From the NCBI GenBank assembly GCA_003279445.1, contig QCHT01000002.1, forward strand, positions 62,001-126,000: a stretch of 64,000 bases of DNA. The letters are read 5' to 3'. The notes below the pieces were generated by a model. It saw only the letters and a list, made by a program, of their open reading frames with translations. It made no database searches and was not told where the DNA came from. A program made the position numbers and the translations under genes. The stretch is from Prochlorococcus sp. AG-402-G10. Lineage in GTDB: Bacteria; Cyanobacteriota; Cyanobacteriia; PCC-6307; Cyanobiaceae. Below are positions 15,610-24,891 of the stretch, in pieces. Each line of letters opens with the position of its first letter. The stretch's first letter is position 1.

Positions 15610-17310
15610 TTACTGATAATTTTTCTTCTTTGAGGTTTTACCAATACCTGAATTAAAAGTATTAGTGGGATCTAGCTCTTGATAAAAATTCTTAAGATCT
15701 TCTTCTGCTCTATACAAATGGCCCACATTATGCTCAGCAGGATATTTAGCATTATTCTTATCTAAAATAGCTAATATATTTTCCTTAAGAGAAACTATAT
15801 TTACGCCTTTCTTAACAACGAAATCCCAATGAAAAACCATACATAAAAAATGTCCCATCTGAAATGATTCAGCCATTTGAGAGAGGATTTCATTAGGTAG
15901 AAGCTTGGACCAAGAGACACAGTTTCTTGGTAATGCTACATCCAAAGGGATAATACCTTCTGAATCTTCTGAATTTAGCTTTTGATATCTTCCTGGTGCA
16001 GAACCTGCTACATAACGATGCAGAAGTGCATCTTTACCTTCACTTTTTGTACATTTAATATATTGATAGTCTTGATCCATTTTAGTTTCTTCATCAAGAA
16101 GAGTTACCATTGAATCTATGGATTCATCAGATGCTAGAAATAACATGAGATGTTCATAATCATCACGATATTTCAGCAAGATTTTTGGAAGGTGATTTGG
16201 CATTATAGAGGCTAAAAATTGTAAGGCTTTATCAGAAAAGTTGTTTGGCAAGAAATTATAATCCACTACAAATTCATCAATAATTCTTTTAAGGTAGAAG
16301 ATCCGTGGCAACGATTTTGTTCCAAAAAATTTAATTAGTATAAAAAGATCCTTACAGTATTTATATGATCCATCAAAGTAACTTCTATGCATATATTCAC
16401 CCATATCAGGCAAAATAGGAAACTCTGTGAGAATTCTTTGCCTTAATTTGCTCAGATTATCTGAGTTATTTGTTCCTACAAAGAAAACTTGTTCTCTTTC
16501 TGGAAGTAAAAAAGTATCTAGCCTGACTGCAAAAACAGCAATTTTACCAGCACATCCACTAGATTCATAAAGTCTTCTTTTATCAGCATTAAATCTTGCA
16601 GGTGAGCTTGCATAAATATCCCTGACACGGTTTTGATAATCGCTATCAGAAGCTATTTTCAATGAAGGAATCACATTTTCTTTGCTGAAATTAACAGCTT
16701 CTAGATTTACAAAGATCTCCTCAACAGACTTACCTAATTCAATTCCTAAATGATTAACTAATTCCAGTTTACCATTGCGATTTAATCTGGCAAAAAGAGA
16801 TAACTCTGTATATGCAGGGCCTCTCTTAACTAGATTTCCACCAGAGTTATTGCAAACACCTCCAATCACTGAAGCGCCAATACAAGATGAGCCTATAACA
16901 GAATGTGGCCCTCTCCCCAAAGGTAAAAGATTATCTTCTAATTGGTATAAAGTAGTCCCAGGGAAAGCAATCACTTGTTGACCTTTATTAATCAAAATTA
17001 ATTTATTTATATTAATTGTATTTATAATAATTACATCCCTATCATAATCATCTCCAAAAGGAGTAGATCCACCAGTCAAACCAGTATTTGCGGCCTGTAT
17101 AATAATTATTTTGTCAAAAGATATACATATTTCTAAAATCTTCCAAAGATCCAATAATTTACGAGGAAAGACAACCATGGATGCTTTACCATTCCCAACT
17201 CTGATTCCAGTTCTATAAAAGCGAGTCTTTCTAGGGTCAATCAATAAATTCTCAGAACCAACTATAGAAATCAATTCACCCTTAAGTTCTTCAATGCGGA
17301 CTCCTTTCAT
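15610..17310 (-). CDS. dld: Quinone-dependent D-lactate dehydrogenase, Escherichia Dld type
   Basis: The protein matches the E. coli respiratory Dld architecture from end to end: an N-terminal FAD-binding domain (ANTGLTGGSTP, FPGTTLYQLE, GPHSVIGSSCIGASVIGG then VCNNSGGNLVKRGPAYTE) and the membrane-binding and cap region, ending in AEHNVGHLYRAEEDL and LDPTNTFNSGIGKTSKKKN. It feeds electrons from D-lactate to the quinone pool. The open frame extends to a TTG at 17349, but the ATG at 17310 (MKGVRIEELKGELISIVG) aligns with the E. coli start and gives 566 residues (Dld: 571). Dld of this type is common in proteobacteria and unusual in cyanobacteria, so transfer is possible. The next gene downstream is the L-hydroxyacid oxidase. 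Confidence 0.92.
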   Translation of the reverse strand: MKGVRIEELKGELISIVGSENLLIDPRKTRFYRTGIRVGNGKASMVVFPRKLLDLWKILEICISFDKIIIIQAANTGLTGGSTPFGDDYDRDVIIINTININKLILINKGQQVIAFPGTTLYQLEDNLLPLGRGPHSVIGSSCIGASVIGGVCNNSGGNLVKRGPAYTELSLFARLNRNGKLELVNHLGIELGKSVEEIFVNLEAVNFSKENVIPSLKIASDSDYQNRVRDIYASSPARFNADKRRLYESSGCAGKIAVFAVRLDTFLLPEREQVFFVGTNNSDNLSKLRQRILTEFPILPDMGEYMHRSYFDGSYKYCKDLFILIKFFGTKSLPRIFYLKRIIDEFVVDYNFLPNNFSDKALQFLASIMPNHLPKILLKYRDDYEHLMLFLASDESIDSMVTLLDEETKMDQDYQYIKCTKSEGKDALLHRYVAGSAPGRYQKLNSEDSEGIIPLDVALPRNCVSWSKLLPNEILSQMAESFQMGHFLCMVFHWDFVVKKGVNIVSLKENILAILDKNNAKYPAEHNVGHLYRAEEDLKNFYQELDPTNTFNSGIGKTSKKKNYQ

Positions 17311-17402
17311 TGTCCTTAAGCAGTGGCTCCTAGAGTAAAGATAACTCAAAAACCAAAGAAAGAGATTATTAAATCATTTATAATAGGAACTTAAGATAAC
17401 TT

Positions 17403-18266
17403 TTAAGCCAATTGATTAAATATAAAATGACATTTTAGGGCCTGCATTCCCCCAGGCCTAAGAACAATTGTACGATCTCCATTAATTAAAGAATTCCTAG
17501 GACTTGTCCATGGTTCTAAGCAAACCATTTGTCTAGGTGGATCAGTCCAAACAACACTTAAGTCAAAAGGTTCCTCAGACTTCATTTCCAAAGAGACTTG
17601 ATCTGTTAAATCTAATAAGACTGTGGAATTAGTAGGCCCTGCAATAAGATCAATACCATTACTAAGTTGTTTCAACTCAAAACTAGTCTCAGACTTTTTC
17701 ATCTTTTTCTGATTTATACATTCCTTAGTGAGACCATCAATTCGTACATGGTTTAAATCTTTAATATAAAAATAAGGGTGCAAACCAAAACTAAAAGGCA
17801 TTAATTTATTACTATTATTTATTATTTTTGCAAGAATCTCTAATGAATTAATCTTTAATCTTATTTCCATCTCTAAAGTAAACTCAAATGGATAAGAGTT
17901 CAAGGTTGATTGTGTCTCTTTAAGCCTCATTAAGACACCAGATTGATCTTCAATAACATGTATTTGCCAACTAGCATCTCTAGCAAAACCATGCTGTTTC
18001 AAATAATATTCATTCTTATCTACCATAAATTTATTATTTGGCAAATCTCCACAAATAGGGAAAAGAACTGGTATTCCCCCTCTGACACTTTTCAAAGGAT
18101 TCTTAAATCGGACCTGATCAAGATACAAAATCTCTCTTCCATTACAAATCCAACTAGTTATTAATCCGCCGCGCTCTGGAACAATTCGAATAGAATCCCC
18201 ATTATCTGAATTTATATATTCCCAATGTTTATACGGAAGCTCTTTTTGAGAAAGAATAAGTGTCAT
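17403..18266 (-). CDS. Aldose 1-epimerase family protein (galactose mutarotase-like)
   Basis: The 287-residue beta-sandwich protein has the mutarotase pattern: VRGGIPVLFPICGDL with the substrate-binding arginine region, KQHGFARDASWQ, FSFGLHPYFYI containing the second histidine, and VCLEPWTSPRNSL with the catalytic glutamate. It belongs to the branch close to glucose-6-phosphate 1-epimerases and YeaD. The ATG at 18266 lies eight bases behind the stop of the alpha/beta hydrolase gene on the same strand, so both may be one transcript. It probably equilibrates anomers of a hexose or hexose phosphate, but the substrate is not known. Confidence 0.85.
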   Translation of the reverse strand: MTLILSQKELPYKHWEYINSDNGDSIRIVPERGGLITSWICNGREILYLDQVRFKNPLKSVRGGIPVLFPICGDLPNNKFMVDKNEYYLKQHGFARDASWQIHVIEDQSGVLMRLKETQSTLNSYPFEFTLEMEIRLKINSLEILAKIINNSNKLMPFSFGLHPYFYIKDLNHVRIDGLTKECINQKKMKKSETSFELKQLSNGIDLIAGPTNSTVLLDLTDQVSLEMKSEEPFDLSVVWTDPPRQMVCLEPWTSPRNSLINGDRTIVLRPGGMQALKCHFIFNQLA

Positions 18267-18274
18267 TTAATTCA

Positions 18275-19225
18275 TTACTGACCTTGAAGCCAAGTCAGCA
18301 TCTCTTTATTAACTAAATCAGGCACTTCATCATGAGGGCAATGTCCTGCATTTAAAAGCACTTCCTTAACTTGTAAAGAAGCTTTTTGAGCAAATAAGCG
18401 GAATTTGTCTTGTTTTAACTTTGCATTTCTCAACCAAGGATCGCTGTCGCCCCAAAGGAGTAGCAATGGAGCTTGCAAGTCTTGAAATAATTCATCAATA
18501 GGTTTACCCTTGAGCCCTCGAGCTTGGAAAACTTTTTGAAAAACTTTAAATGCACCTGGGTCTAAGGAAGGTCTGCGAATCGACTCAATTAAATAATCAT
18601 CAACATTCGTTGAATCAATATAAACTTGCTTAAGGGTGCTCCTAATAACATTAGGTCTACGCAAATTCTCAAAAATTAGTCTCTGAATTAGTGGATAAAT
18701 CAACCATTTGACTACAAGATCTCTAGAAATCCCATTAGCAATAATCTTTCTAATTCTTGCACTTAATTCCTTTGGTTCAGATGTAAGGCTCTCATCGCTG
18801 AAATATCCAGCAGCATTAAGTAAAACCACACCGGCAGATTCAGATTTCAGAGCAGCTCCTGCAGCCAGAGCTGCATATCCCCCTAGGGAATTTCCTACGA
18901 TTACAGTTCGTCTTTTGATGCGCTCTTTGACATATGAAACTATCTGATCCTTCCATAACTCACCTCCATACTCCAAGTCTGCAGGTTTCTGACTACGTCC
19001 AAATCCAAGCAAGTCAATTGCGTGCACTTCATGAGTTTTAGACAGTTCTGGAATGTTGTAGCGCCAATGGTCTGTCGAAGCTCCAAAGCCATGAACTAGT
19101 AATACAACTGGGTTATTTCTATAAGCTTCATTGTCAGAAATATCGGGCGATTGACTACTCACGGAATAAACTTCGTAACCTAAATGGTTCCAAGTCGGAT
19201 TGGGTTGAGCGTTGATAACAGACAT
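18275..19225 (-). CDS. Alpha/beta hydrolase
   Basis: The 316-residue protein shows the hydrolase fold: oxyanion-hole region VLLVHGFGASTDHWRYN, then HAIDLLGFGRSQKP, the nucleophile elbow VGNSLGGYAALAA with the catalytic serine, LLLWGDSDPWL with the acid, and NAGHCPHDEVPD with the histidine. The ATG at 19225 is preferred to a TTG one codon upstream. The closest resemblance within the window is the paralogue at 50318, which shares the HGFGA-DHWR-N and GHCPHDE-P motifs. Many cyanobacterial members are chloroplast-like esterases of unknown substrate, some linked to pheophytin or lipid breakdown. The specific substrate is unknown. Confidence 0.85.
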   Translation of the reverse strand: MSVINAQPNPTWNHLGYEVYSVSSQSPDISDNEAYRNNPVVLLVHGFGASTDHWRYNIPELSKTHEVHAIDLLGFGRSQKPADLEYGGELWKDQIVSYVKERIKRRTVIVGNSLGGYAALAAGAALKSESAGVVLLNAAGYFSDESLTSEPKELSARIRKIIANGISRDLVVKWLIYPLIQRLIFENLRRPNVIRSTLKQVYIDSTNVDDYLIESIRRPSLDPGAFKVFQKVFQARGLKGKPIDELFQDLQAPLLLLWGDSDPWLRNAKLKQDKFRLFAQKASLQVKEVLLNAGHCPHDEVPDLVNKEMLTWLQGQ

Positions 19226-19341
19226 CAAGAAATAAAAGCAATGAAAAATAGCACTATGGTTAGCTGCCTTAAGACAACCAAAGGTTTAACTAAGATTTGT
19301 TATTCGTCAAAATAATGCATGAACTAATTTCGAACAATTCT

Positions 19342-20715
19342 TTAAACTAAACCAACTGGGTCTGCAGCTATATCATCAGGAATTGAATTACCTCCTCCAG
19401 GCTTTTTGTCTTTAAGAACAATACGAAGAAGTACAGGTGCAAGAAAAGTTGTCCCAATTACCATTAACAAAATCGCAGCTTCTAAGGAAGGAGTAAGCAA
19501 TCCTGCACTAGTACCAAGACCTAGGAAAATTAGCCCCACTTCACCTCGAGGCATCATTCCTAATCCAACAACTAACCGATCAGTAGGCTTATCAATTACA
19601 AATGACCACCCAGCTGCAATTTTACCAATAATTGCAACTACCAAAAGGAAGCCGGCAACAATTAAAGCAGACCGACTTGATGGATCTAAAGGATTAATGA
19701 CTGACAAATCCATTCCAGCTCCAACTAAGACAAAGAAAATCGTTGCAAAGAGTGAGACTAAAGGTAGAACAGATTGTTGAATTGCATGATTATTTTTTGA
19801 ACTACTCAAAATTAAGCCAGCCGCAAAAGCACCCAAAGCAGCTTCTAATCCTATTGCGGTGGCTACAAAACAACTTAAAACAAGAATTACAAATGATGCA
19901 ACGACAACTGCCCCAGGTGCCTTAAGTCGCTCTAATAACCAATCAAAAGCTGGAGCAGCAGTTCTACTTAAAGCAATTGCGGCTATTACAAAAACAGTTG
20001 CAGCAACAACCAATTTCACAATTGGAGCGACCTGTAGTGAGCCTCCTGTAGCTAAAGCAACTACAACAGCAAGAATTACAATTCCAAGAATATCGTCCAA
20101 CACTGCTGCACCAATAACTATCTGACCTTCTCGAGTTTTGAGATAACCCAGTTCTCCAAAAACACTTGCCGTAATTCCAATACTTGTTGCTGTCATAGAA
20201 GCACCAGCAAAGATTGCTGGTATTAAGCCCACATGGAAAATGAACATAAGGCCAAATGTTCCAAATGCAAAAGGCAAAATCACACCTGCCATAGCAACAG
20301 TAAAAGCCTGAGCTCCAACTGCAACCAATTCTTCTAATTCACTCTCTAGGCCAGTAAGGAAGAGTAATGCATATAAACCAAGGGTTGCAACTGCCTGCAA
20401 AGAAGGAAAAGTCTCAAAATACAAATCTGGAACCGCCTCTTTAGGGATCGAAGCGAGAGAACTGATTACATTAATGAACCCTTGATTTAAAGCCACATGA
20501 GCGCTAGGTGGAATAAGTAAATGCAGGCCAGATGCTCCAATCAAGACCCCTGCCAATAGTTCCCCAACAATGGTAGGCAAGCTTAAACGAACTAAAATCT
20601 CTGCCAAAACCCTTGCAGCAACAAAAATAAGTAGAAAGCGAATAACACCTATTAATGTTTCTGCAACCTCTATATCATGTGTACTGAGAACAGAAAAAAC
20701 TTGCGATAGCAACAT
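19342..20715 (-). CDS. Na+/H+ antiporter, CPA2 (NapA/KefB-like) family
   Basis: The 457-residue integral membrane protein has 12 to 13 hydrophobic segments. Typical features are the N-terminal LPTIVGELLAGVLIGASGLHLL, FLTGLESELEEL, GASMTATSIGITASVFGELG and the ion-binding pair of aspartates in AAVLDDILGIVILAV. The C-terminus ends soon after the last helix, without the regulatory NAD-binding domain of KefB. The DD pair points to an electrogenic sodium/proton antiporter, likely used for pH and salt balance. It is divergent from glgP; the 164-base gap contains a strong inverted repeat. Confidence 0.9.
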   Translation of the reverse strand: MLLSQVFSVLSTHDIEVAETLIGVIRFLLIFVAARVLAEILVRLSLPTIVGELLAGVLIGASGLHLLIPPSAHVALNQGFINVISSLASIPKEAVPDLYFETFPSLQAVATLGLYALLFLTGLESELEELVAVGAQAFTVAMAGVILPFAFGTFGLMFIFHVGLIPAIFAGASMTATSIGITASVFGELGYLKTREGQIVIGAAVLDDILGIVILAVVVALATGGSLQVAPIVKLVVAATVFVIAAIALSRTAAPAFDWLLERLKAPGAVVVASFVILVLSCFVATAIGLEAALGAFAAGLILSSSKNNHAIQQSVLPLVSLFATIFFVLVGAGMDLSVINPLDPSSRSALIVAGFLLVVAIIGKIAAGWSFVIDKPTDRLVVGLGMMPRGEVGLIFLGLGTSAGLLTPSLEAAILLMVIGTTFLAPVLLRIVLKDKKPGGGNSIPDDIAADPVGLV

Positions 20716-20799
20716 AATCTAAAAATTGAAGCCTTAATCTATGAGAAGCATAAATTACAAGATCACCATTTTTACATAGTTTCTACTAAACAAACTTTG

Positions 20800-20820
20800 T
20801 CAGATCAGGTGTTGATCTGA
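20800..20820. promoter_or_regulatory. 8-bp inverted repeat between the antiporter gene and glgP
   Basis: TCAGATCA and TGATCTGA are perfect inverted arms separated by GGTGT. The site is 60 bases before the glgP ATG and 85 bases from the antiporter ATG. No T-run follows on either strand, so it is more likely an operator than a terminator. Confidence 0.5.
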
Positions 20821-20879
20821 ACTTACTAAAGATCGGATTCGAAAACCTTAGCTAGCGTCCATCAATATAAATATCCAAT

Positions 20880-23402
20880 ATGAGCAGCTCACAGCATAAA
20901 GATCTGCGTCTGCCCACCCCCGGATGCTACGCAGATCCAATAAAAGCAGGTATTGATGCGGATGCAGTCTTTGATGGAATGACTGAGCATCTATTTTTTA
21001 CTCTTGGGAAACTAGCTACTACAGCAAGCCTTAGAGATCTTTATATGGCATTGAGTTATGCCGTACGAGATAGGTTAATGACTCGATATCTGGCATCTCA
21101 AGAAGCTATCCGAGCCAAACCTCAGAAAACAGTTGCCTATCTTTCAGCCGAATTTCTAATCGGTCCTCAACTTAACAATAACCTCCTGAACCTTGGAATA
21201 ACAAACGAAGCTGAAGAGGCCGTACGTAGATTTGGGATTGAATCATTAAGCCATATTCTTGAAGTGGAGGAAGAGCCTGGATTAGGAAATGGAGGTCTAG
21301 GAAGGCTTGCTGCTTGCTATATGGAATCACTGGCAAGCTTGCAAGTACCTGCAATTGGTTATGGGATTCGTTATGAATTTGGAATATTTAATCAAATCAT
21401 TCGAGATGGTTGGCAAGTTGAAGTCACAGATAAATGGCTTAAAGGTGGATGGCCCTGGGAATTACCTCAACCAGATGAATCATGTTTTGTAGGATTTGGA
21501 GGTCGAACGGAAAGTTATATAGATGACAAAGGTAAATATCGTTCCAGATGGATCCCTTCAGAGCATGCAATTGGGGTTCCACATGACATACCAATTCTTG
21601 GCTACAGGGTAAACAATTGCGATCGACTTCGTCTTTGGAGAGCAGATGCAACTGAAAGTTTTGATTTTTATGCTTTTAATATTGGTGATTATTATGGCGC
21701 AGTAGAAGAGAAAGTTGCTTCAGAAACCATTTCCAAAGTACTTTATCCAAATGATGGCACTGATGAAGGAAGACGTTTAAGACTAAAACAACAACACTTC
21801 TTTGTAAGCTGTTCATTGCAAGATATGCTGAGAAGCCTTGAAAAGCGAGGAATAGACGTTGCTAATTTCTCAAAACATTGGACAGTTCAACTGAATGATA
21901 CGCACCCTGCTATTGCTGTAGCAGAACTAATGAGATTACTGATTGACCATCATCACTTCGAATGGGAAAAAGCCTGGGAAATTACTACAAGCTCTGTTGC
22001 ATATACAAACCACACCTTGCTTCCTGAAGCACTTGAAAAATGGGATTTAAATTTATTTCATAGTCTGTTACCAAGGCACTTAGAAATTATTTACGAAATA
22101 AACAAAAGATTCCTGCAGCAAGTTCGTCTACGTTATCCAGGGAATGATGTAATTTTGAGGAAACTCTCAATCATTGATGAGGATGGATGTAAAGCTGTGA
22201 GAATGGCTCATTTGGCAACGATTGGTGCTCACCATGTCAACGGAGTCGCTGCATTACATTCTGATCTCATTAAAAGGCAATTGATGCCTGAATTTGCTGA
22301 ATTGTGGCCAGAAAAATTTACTAATATTACCAATGGAGTAACCCCTCGTAGATGGGTCAGTTTGGCTAACCCTGAGTTATCTTGCCTCCTTGATAAAGAA
22401 GTTGGAAAAGATTGGATCACAAATATGGAACTACTAAAAAAACTAGAAAAAAAGGAAAACGATTCTCAATTCCTAGACTTATTTGCTAAAACAAAACTTT
22501 CTGGAAAAAGAAAACTCGCCGGATACATTCATAGACAAACTGGCGTTTTAGTGGACCCATCGAGCTTATTTGATGTTCAAGTAAAAAGGATTCATCAATA
22601 TAAGCGCCAACATCTCAATGCTCTACAAGTAATTACCCAATATCTCCGCATTAAAAATGGATCGACTAAGGATATTGCACCTAGAACTGTAATTTTTGGA
22701 GGGAAAGCAGCACCTGGTTATTTCATGGCAAAATTGATGATTAGGTTCATTAATGGTATCGCTGAGGTTGTAAATGCAGATCCTGATATGGATGGTCGCT
22801 TGAGAGTTGTCTTTCTTCCTGACTACAATGTAAAGCTTGGCGAGCAAGTCTATTCTGCGACTGATCTATCTGAACAAATTTCTACAGCTGGTAAAGAAGC
22901 CTCAGGAACTGGCAATATGAAATTTGCTATGAATGGTGCACTTACAATTGGAACCCTTGATGGGGCAAACATCGAAATTCGTGACAGAGTTGGTCCAGGA
23001 AACTTCTTTCTTTTTGGCAAAACAGAAAGTGAGATAATGAAATTAAGAGATGAAGGTTACGACCCTAAGAAATATATTGAAACCTGCGAAGAATTATCTG
23101 AGGCATTGAGATTAGTAGAAGTAGGTCATTTTAGTAATGGGGATAATGAATTATTCCTTCCGCTAATTAATAGTCTTACAGGGAGTGACCCATTCTTTGT
23201 TATGGCTGATTTTGCAGATTATCTTAGAGCTCAAGACGAAGTCAACCAAGCCTGGAAAAACCCTACAGATTGGAATCGAATGGCTCTTCTTAATACTGCA
23301 AGATCTGGTTTCTTTTCATCTGACCGTTCTATACGTGAATACTGCCAATCTATCTGGAAAGTAAATCCTTTAAATGTCGAAATCTCCTGTGATATGAGTT
23401 AA
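20880..23402 (+). CDS. glgP: Glycogen phosphorylase
   Basis: The 840-residue protein shows the full family pattern: KTVAYLSAEFLIGPQLNNNLLNLG, EEPGLGNGGLGRLAACYMES, YGIRYEFGIFNQ, VQLNDTHPAIAVAELMRLLID and the pyridoxal-phosphate lysine region EASGTGNMKFAMNGALTIGTLDGANIEI. It releases glucose 1-phosphate from glycogen, the night-time carbon store. It starts with ATG at 20880 and ends one base from the stop of the convergent gene at 23404. An inverted repeat at 20800-20820 may regulate it. Confidence 0.97.
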   Translation: MSSSQHKDLRLPTPGCYADPIKAGIDADAVFDGMTEHLFFTLGKLATTASLRDLYMALSYAVRDRLMTRYLASQEAIRAKPQKTVAYLSAEFLIGPQLNNNLLNLGITNEAEEAVRRFGIESLSHILEVEEEPGLGNGGLGRLAACYMESLASLQVPAIGYGIRYEFGIFNQIIRDGWQVEVTDKWLKGGWPWELPQPDESCFVGFGGRTESYIDDKGKYRSRWIPSEHAIGVPHDIPILGYRVNNCDRLRLWRADATESFDFYAFNIGDYYGAVEEKVASETISKVLYPNDGTDEGRRLRLKQQHFFVSCSLQDMLRSLEKRGIDVANFSKHWTVQLNDTHPAIAVAELMRLLIDHHHFEWEKAWEITTSSVAYTNHTLLPEALEKWDLNLFHSLLPRHLEIIYEINKRFLQQVRLRYPGNDVILRKLSIIDEDGCKAVRMAHLATIGAHHVNGVAALHSDLIKRQLMPEFAELWPEKFTNITNGVTPRRWVSLANPELSCLLDKEVGKDWITNMELLKKLEKKENDSQFLDLFAKTKLSGKRKLAGYIHRQTGVLVDPSSLFDVQVKRIHQYKRQHLNALQVITQYLRIKNGSTKDIAPRTVIFGGKAAPGYFMAKLMIRFINGIAEVVNADPDMDGRLRVVFLPDYNVKLGEQVYSATDLSEQISTAGKEASGTGNMKFAMNGALTIGTLDGANIEIRDRVGPGNFFLFGKTESEIMKLRDEGYDPKKYIETCEELSEALRLVEVGHFSNGDNELFLPLINSLTGSDPFFVMADFADYLRAQDEVNQAWKNPTDWNRMALLNTARSGFFSSDRSIREYCQSIWKVNPLNVEISCDMS

Positions 23403-23403
23403 T

Positions 23404-23868
23404 TCAACTTGAGTTTTTGTCAGGGAGATCTGGAGTTTGATGTAACAAACGATTCAATCTAAGGCGATCAGGGTTTAATGGATCAGGGGCTAATTCTCCA
23501 GCTAGCTCTTTGAATTTATCTTCTACAATCTCTGGGACTCTGACATCAAATATTTTCTCCATTAATACCTCAATTGAAAACAGATGTGCATTAATATTTT
23601 CTAAATCAGTTAAAGCTTGCTGTAATTCCTCACTAATCTCATCTTCACTAAGAAGATCAGCATTAGTTTCCAAAGAAGGTTCAGTCAGTTTATAACCATA
23701 TTGCTTTTGAAAATCCTCTAAAACTCTACCCGCCAAAGTCCTAAAAGACTGTAAAGCTGCCCAATTTAGCTCTTGCTGTTGACGAAGAGTAGGAAATTCA
23801 CGAACCAAGCGATCATGTTCTTTATAGAACCTTAGGCAGTCAGGGCATTGGCAAGGTTCTTCAGGCAA
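23404..23868 (-). CDS. Hypothetical protein with N-terminal cysteine motif, 154 residues
   Basis: The translation begins at a TTG (23868), MPEEPCQCPDCLRF, with three cysteines in a C-x-C-x2-C pattern that could bind metal. The rest is acidic and helical (LSEDEISEELQQALTDLENINAH) and lacks a signal peptide or membrane span. No ATG start is available near the beginning. It is convergent with glgP and 70 bases downstream of the 98-residue gene on its own strand. I do not recognise the family. Confidence 0.65.
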   Translation of the reverse strand: MPEEPCQCPDCLRFYKEHDRLVREFPTLRQQQELNWAALQSFRTLAGRVLEDFQKQYGYKLTEPSLETNADLLSEDEISEELQQALTDLENINAHLFSIEVLMEKIFDVRVPEIVEDKFKELAGELAPDPLNPDRLRLNRLLHQTPDLPDKNSS

Positions 23869-23938
23869 AAGAATACCTATATCTCATTACTATCATGACA
23901 CCCTACAGGTCACCAAAAACAAAAAACTAAAAATTATT

Positions 23939-24235
23939 TTATGTGTCCTCTAATTCATCTGAACTTTCAGGGATTGGGACCTCAATACTGGTGACAACTT
24001 GAATAACATCCCTCAACCTCATTGAATCAGCAAACCAACCCATTGCTTGCTCTGTATCTCCTCTAGTTTCTGCTTCACTTGCCTGATCTTCATGTGCTTC
24101 CGCTAAGAGTGCTAGCCAACACAAGCATCTAGCTTGAACGACTGAAAGATCTAAATCAGTAGGTTGAGATTTAGCAATTTGCTCACTCTCTTGTTGAACC
24201 AAGAGACGAAGTCGTAAATCGTGAAGCTGTGTCAT
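23939..24235 (-). CDS. Hypothetical protein, 98 residues, helical
   Basis: The small acidic protein starts at the ATG at 24235. It is predicted to be helical throughout (LRLRLLVQQESEQIAK, VVQARCLCWLALLAEAHEDQASEAE) with an acidic end (PESSDELEDT). There is no known motif. Its start is about 90 bases from the tRNA-Arg gene on the same strand. Function unknown; it is probably co-transcribed with the cysteine-motif gene downstream. Confidence 0.62.
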   Translation of the reverse strand: MTQLHDLRLRLLVQQESEQIAKSQPTDLDLSVVQARCLCWLALLAEAHEDQASEAETRGDTEQAMGWFADSMRLRDVIQVVTSIEVPIPESSDELEDT

Positions 24236-24325
24236 CTAATCTCTTTCCCTAATTACACGCTAGCGAGAGAGTAGGTAGTTTGGCCACCTACTACATGTAG
24301 CTTATGCAACTATTTTTATCATTTA

Positions 24326-24399
<74 letters not shown>

Positions 24400-24437
24400 A
24401 CTGGAAGATTGTCCCTCTTCAAGGCATTATGGAATCT

Positions 24438-24844
24438 GAAAGCAGGAGAGGTGATCGCAATCGAGATTTGTTGGATTTCCACAATAAAGCCTCGGTTGAG
24501 GAAAGTCCGGGCTCCCAAATGGTCGAACTTGCTGGGTAACGCCCAGTGCGGGTGACCGTGAGGATAGTGCCACAGAAACACACCGCCGATGACTTTTTAT
24601 TGGGCCATGCTCATAACCAGAACAGGCAAGGGTGCAAAGGTGCGGTAAGAGCGCACCAGCAGTATCGAGAGGTGCTGGCTTGGTAAACCCCGGTTGGGTG
24701 CAAGGCAAAGGTTTTAGGATGGCCATCTTGCCTATCTCCTATATAAAGGCCGCTAGAGGCTGTTGGCAACAACAGTCCCAGATAGATGATCGCCCACTAT
24801 CTAAACTTAGATAGTGAACAGAACCCGGCTTATGACCTGCTTTC
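24438..24844 (+). ncRNA. rnpB: RNase P RNA
   Basis: The conserved elements of bacterial type A RNase P RNA are present: GAGGAAAGTCCGGGCTCCC near 24497, GTGCCACAGAAACACACCGCC near 24567, the GGTAAACCCCGG segment, and the 3' element GAACCCGGCTTATGACCTGC. The ends are set by the P1 helix, GAAAGCAGG (24438-24446) pairing with CCTGCTTTC (24836-24844). A CATTAT -10 sits at 24425-24430. The RNA processes the 5' ends of pre-tRNAs. It is followed 47 bases later by the RNase III gene, so two RNA-maturation genes are neighbours. Confidence 0.96.
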
Positions 24845-24891
24845 ACTTTCTTCAATTCATAATGATCAAATAATGTATCTAGTAATAGAAA

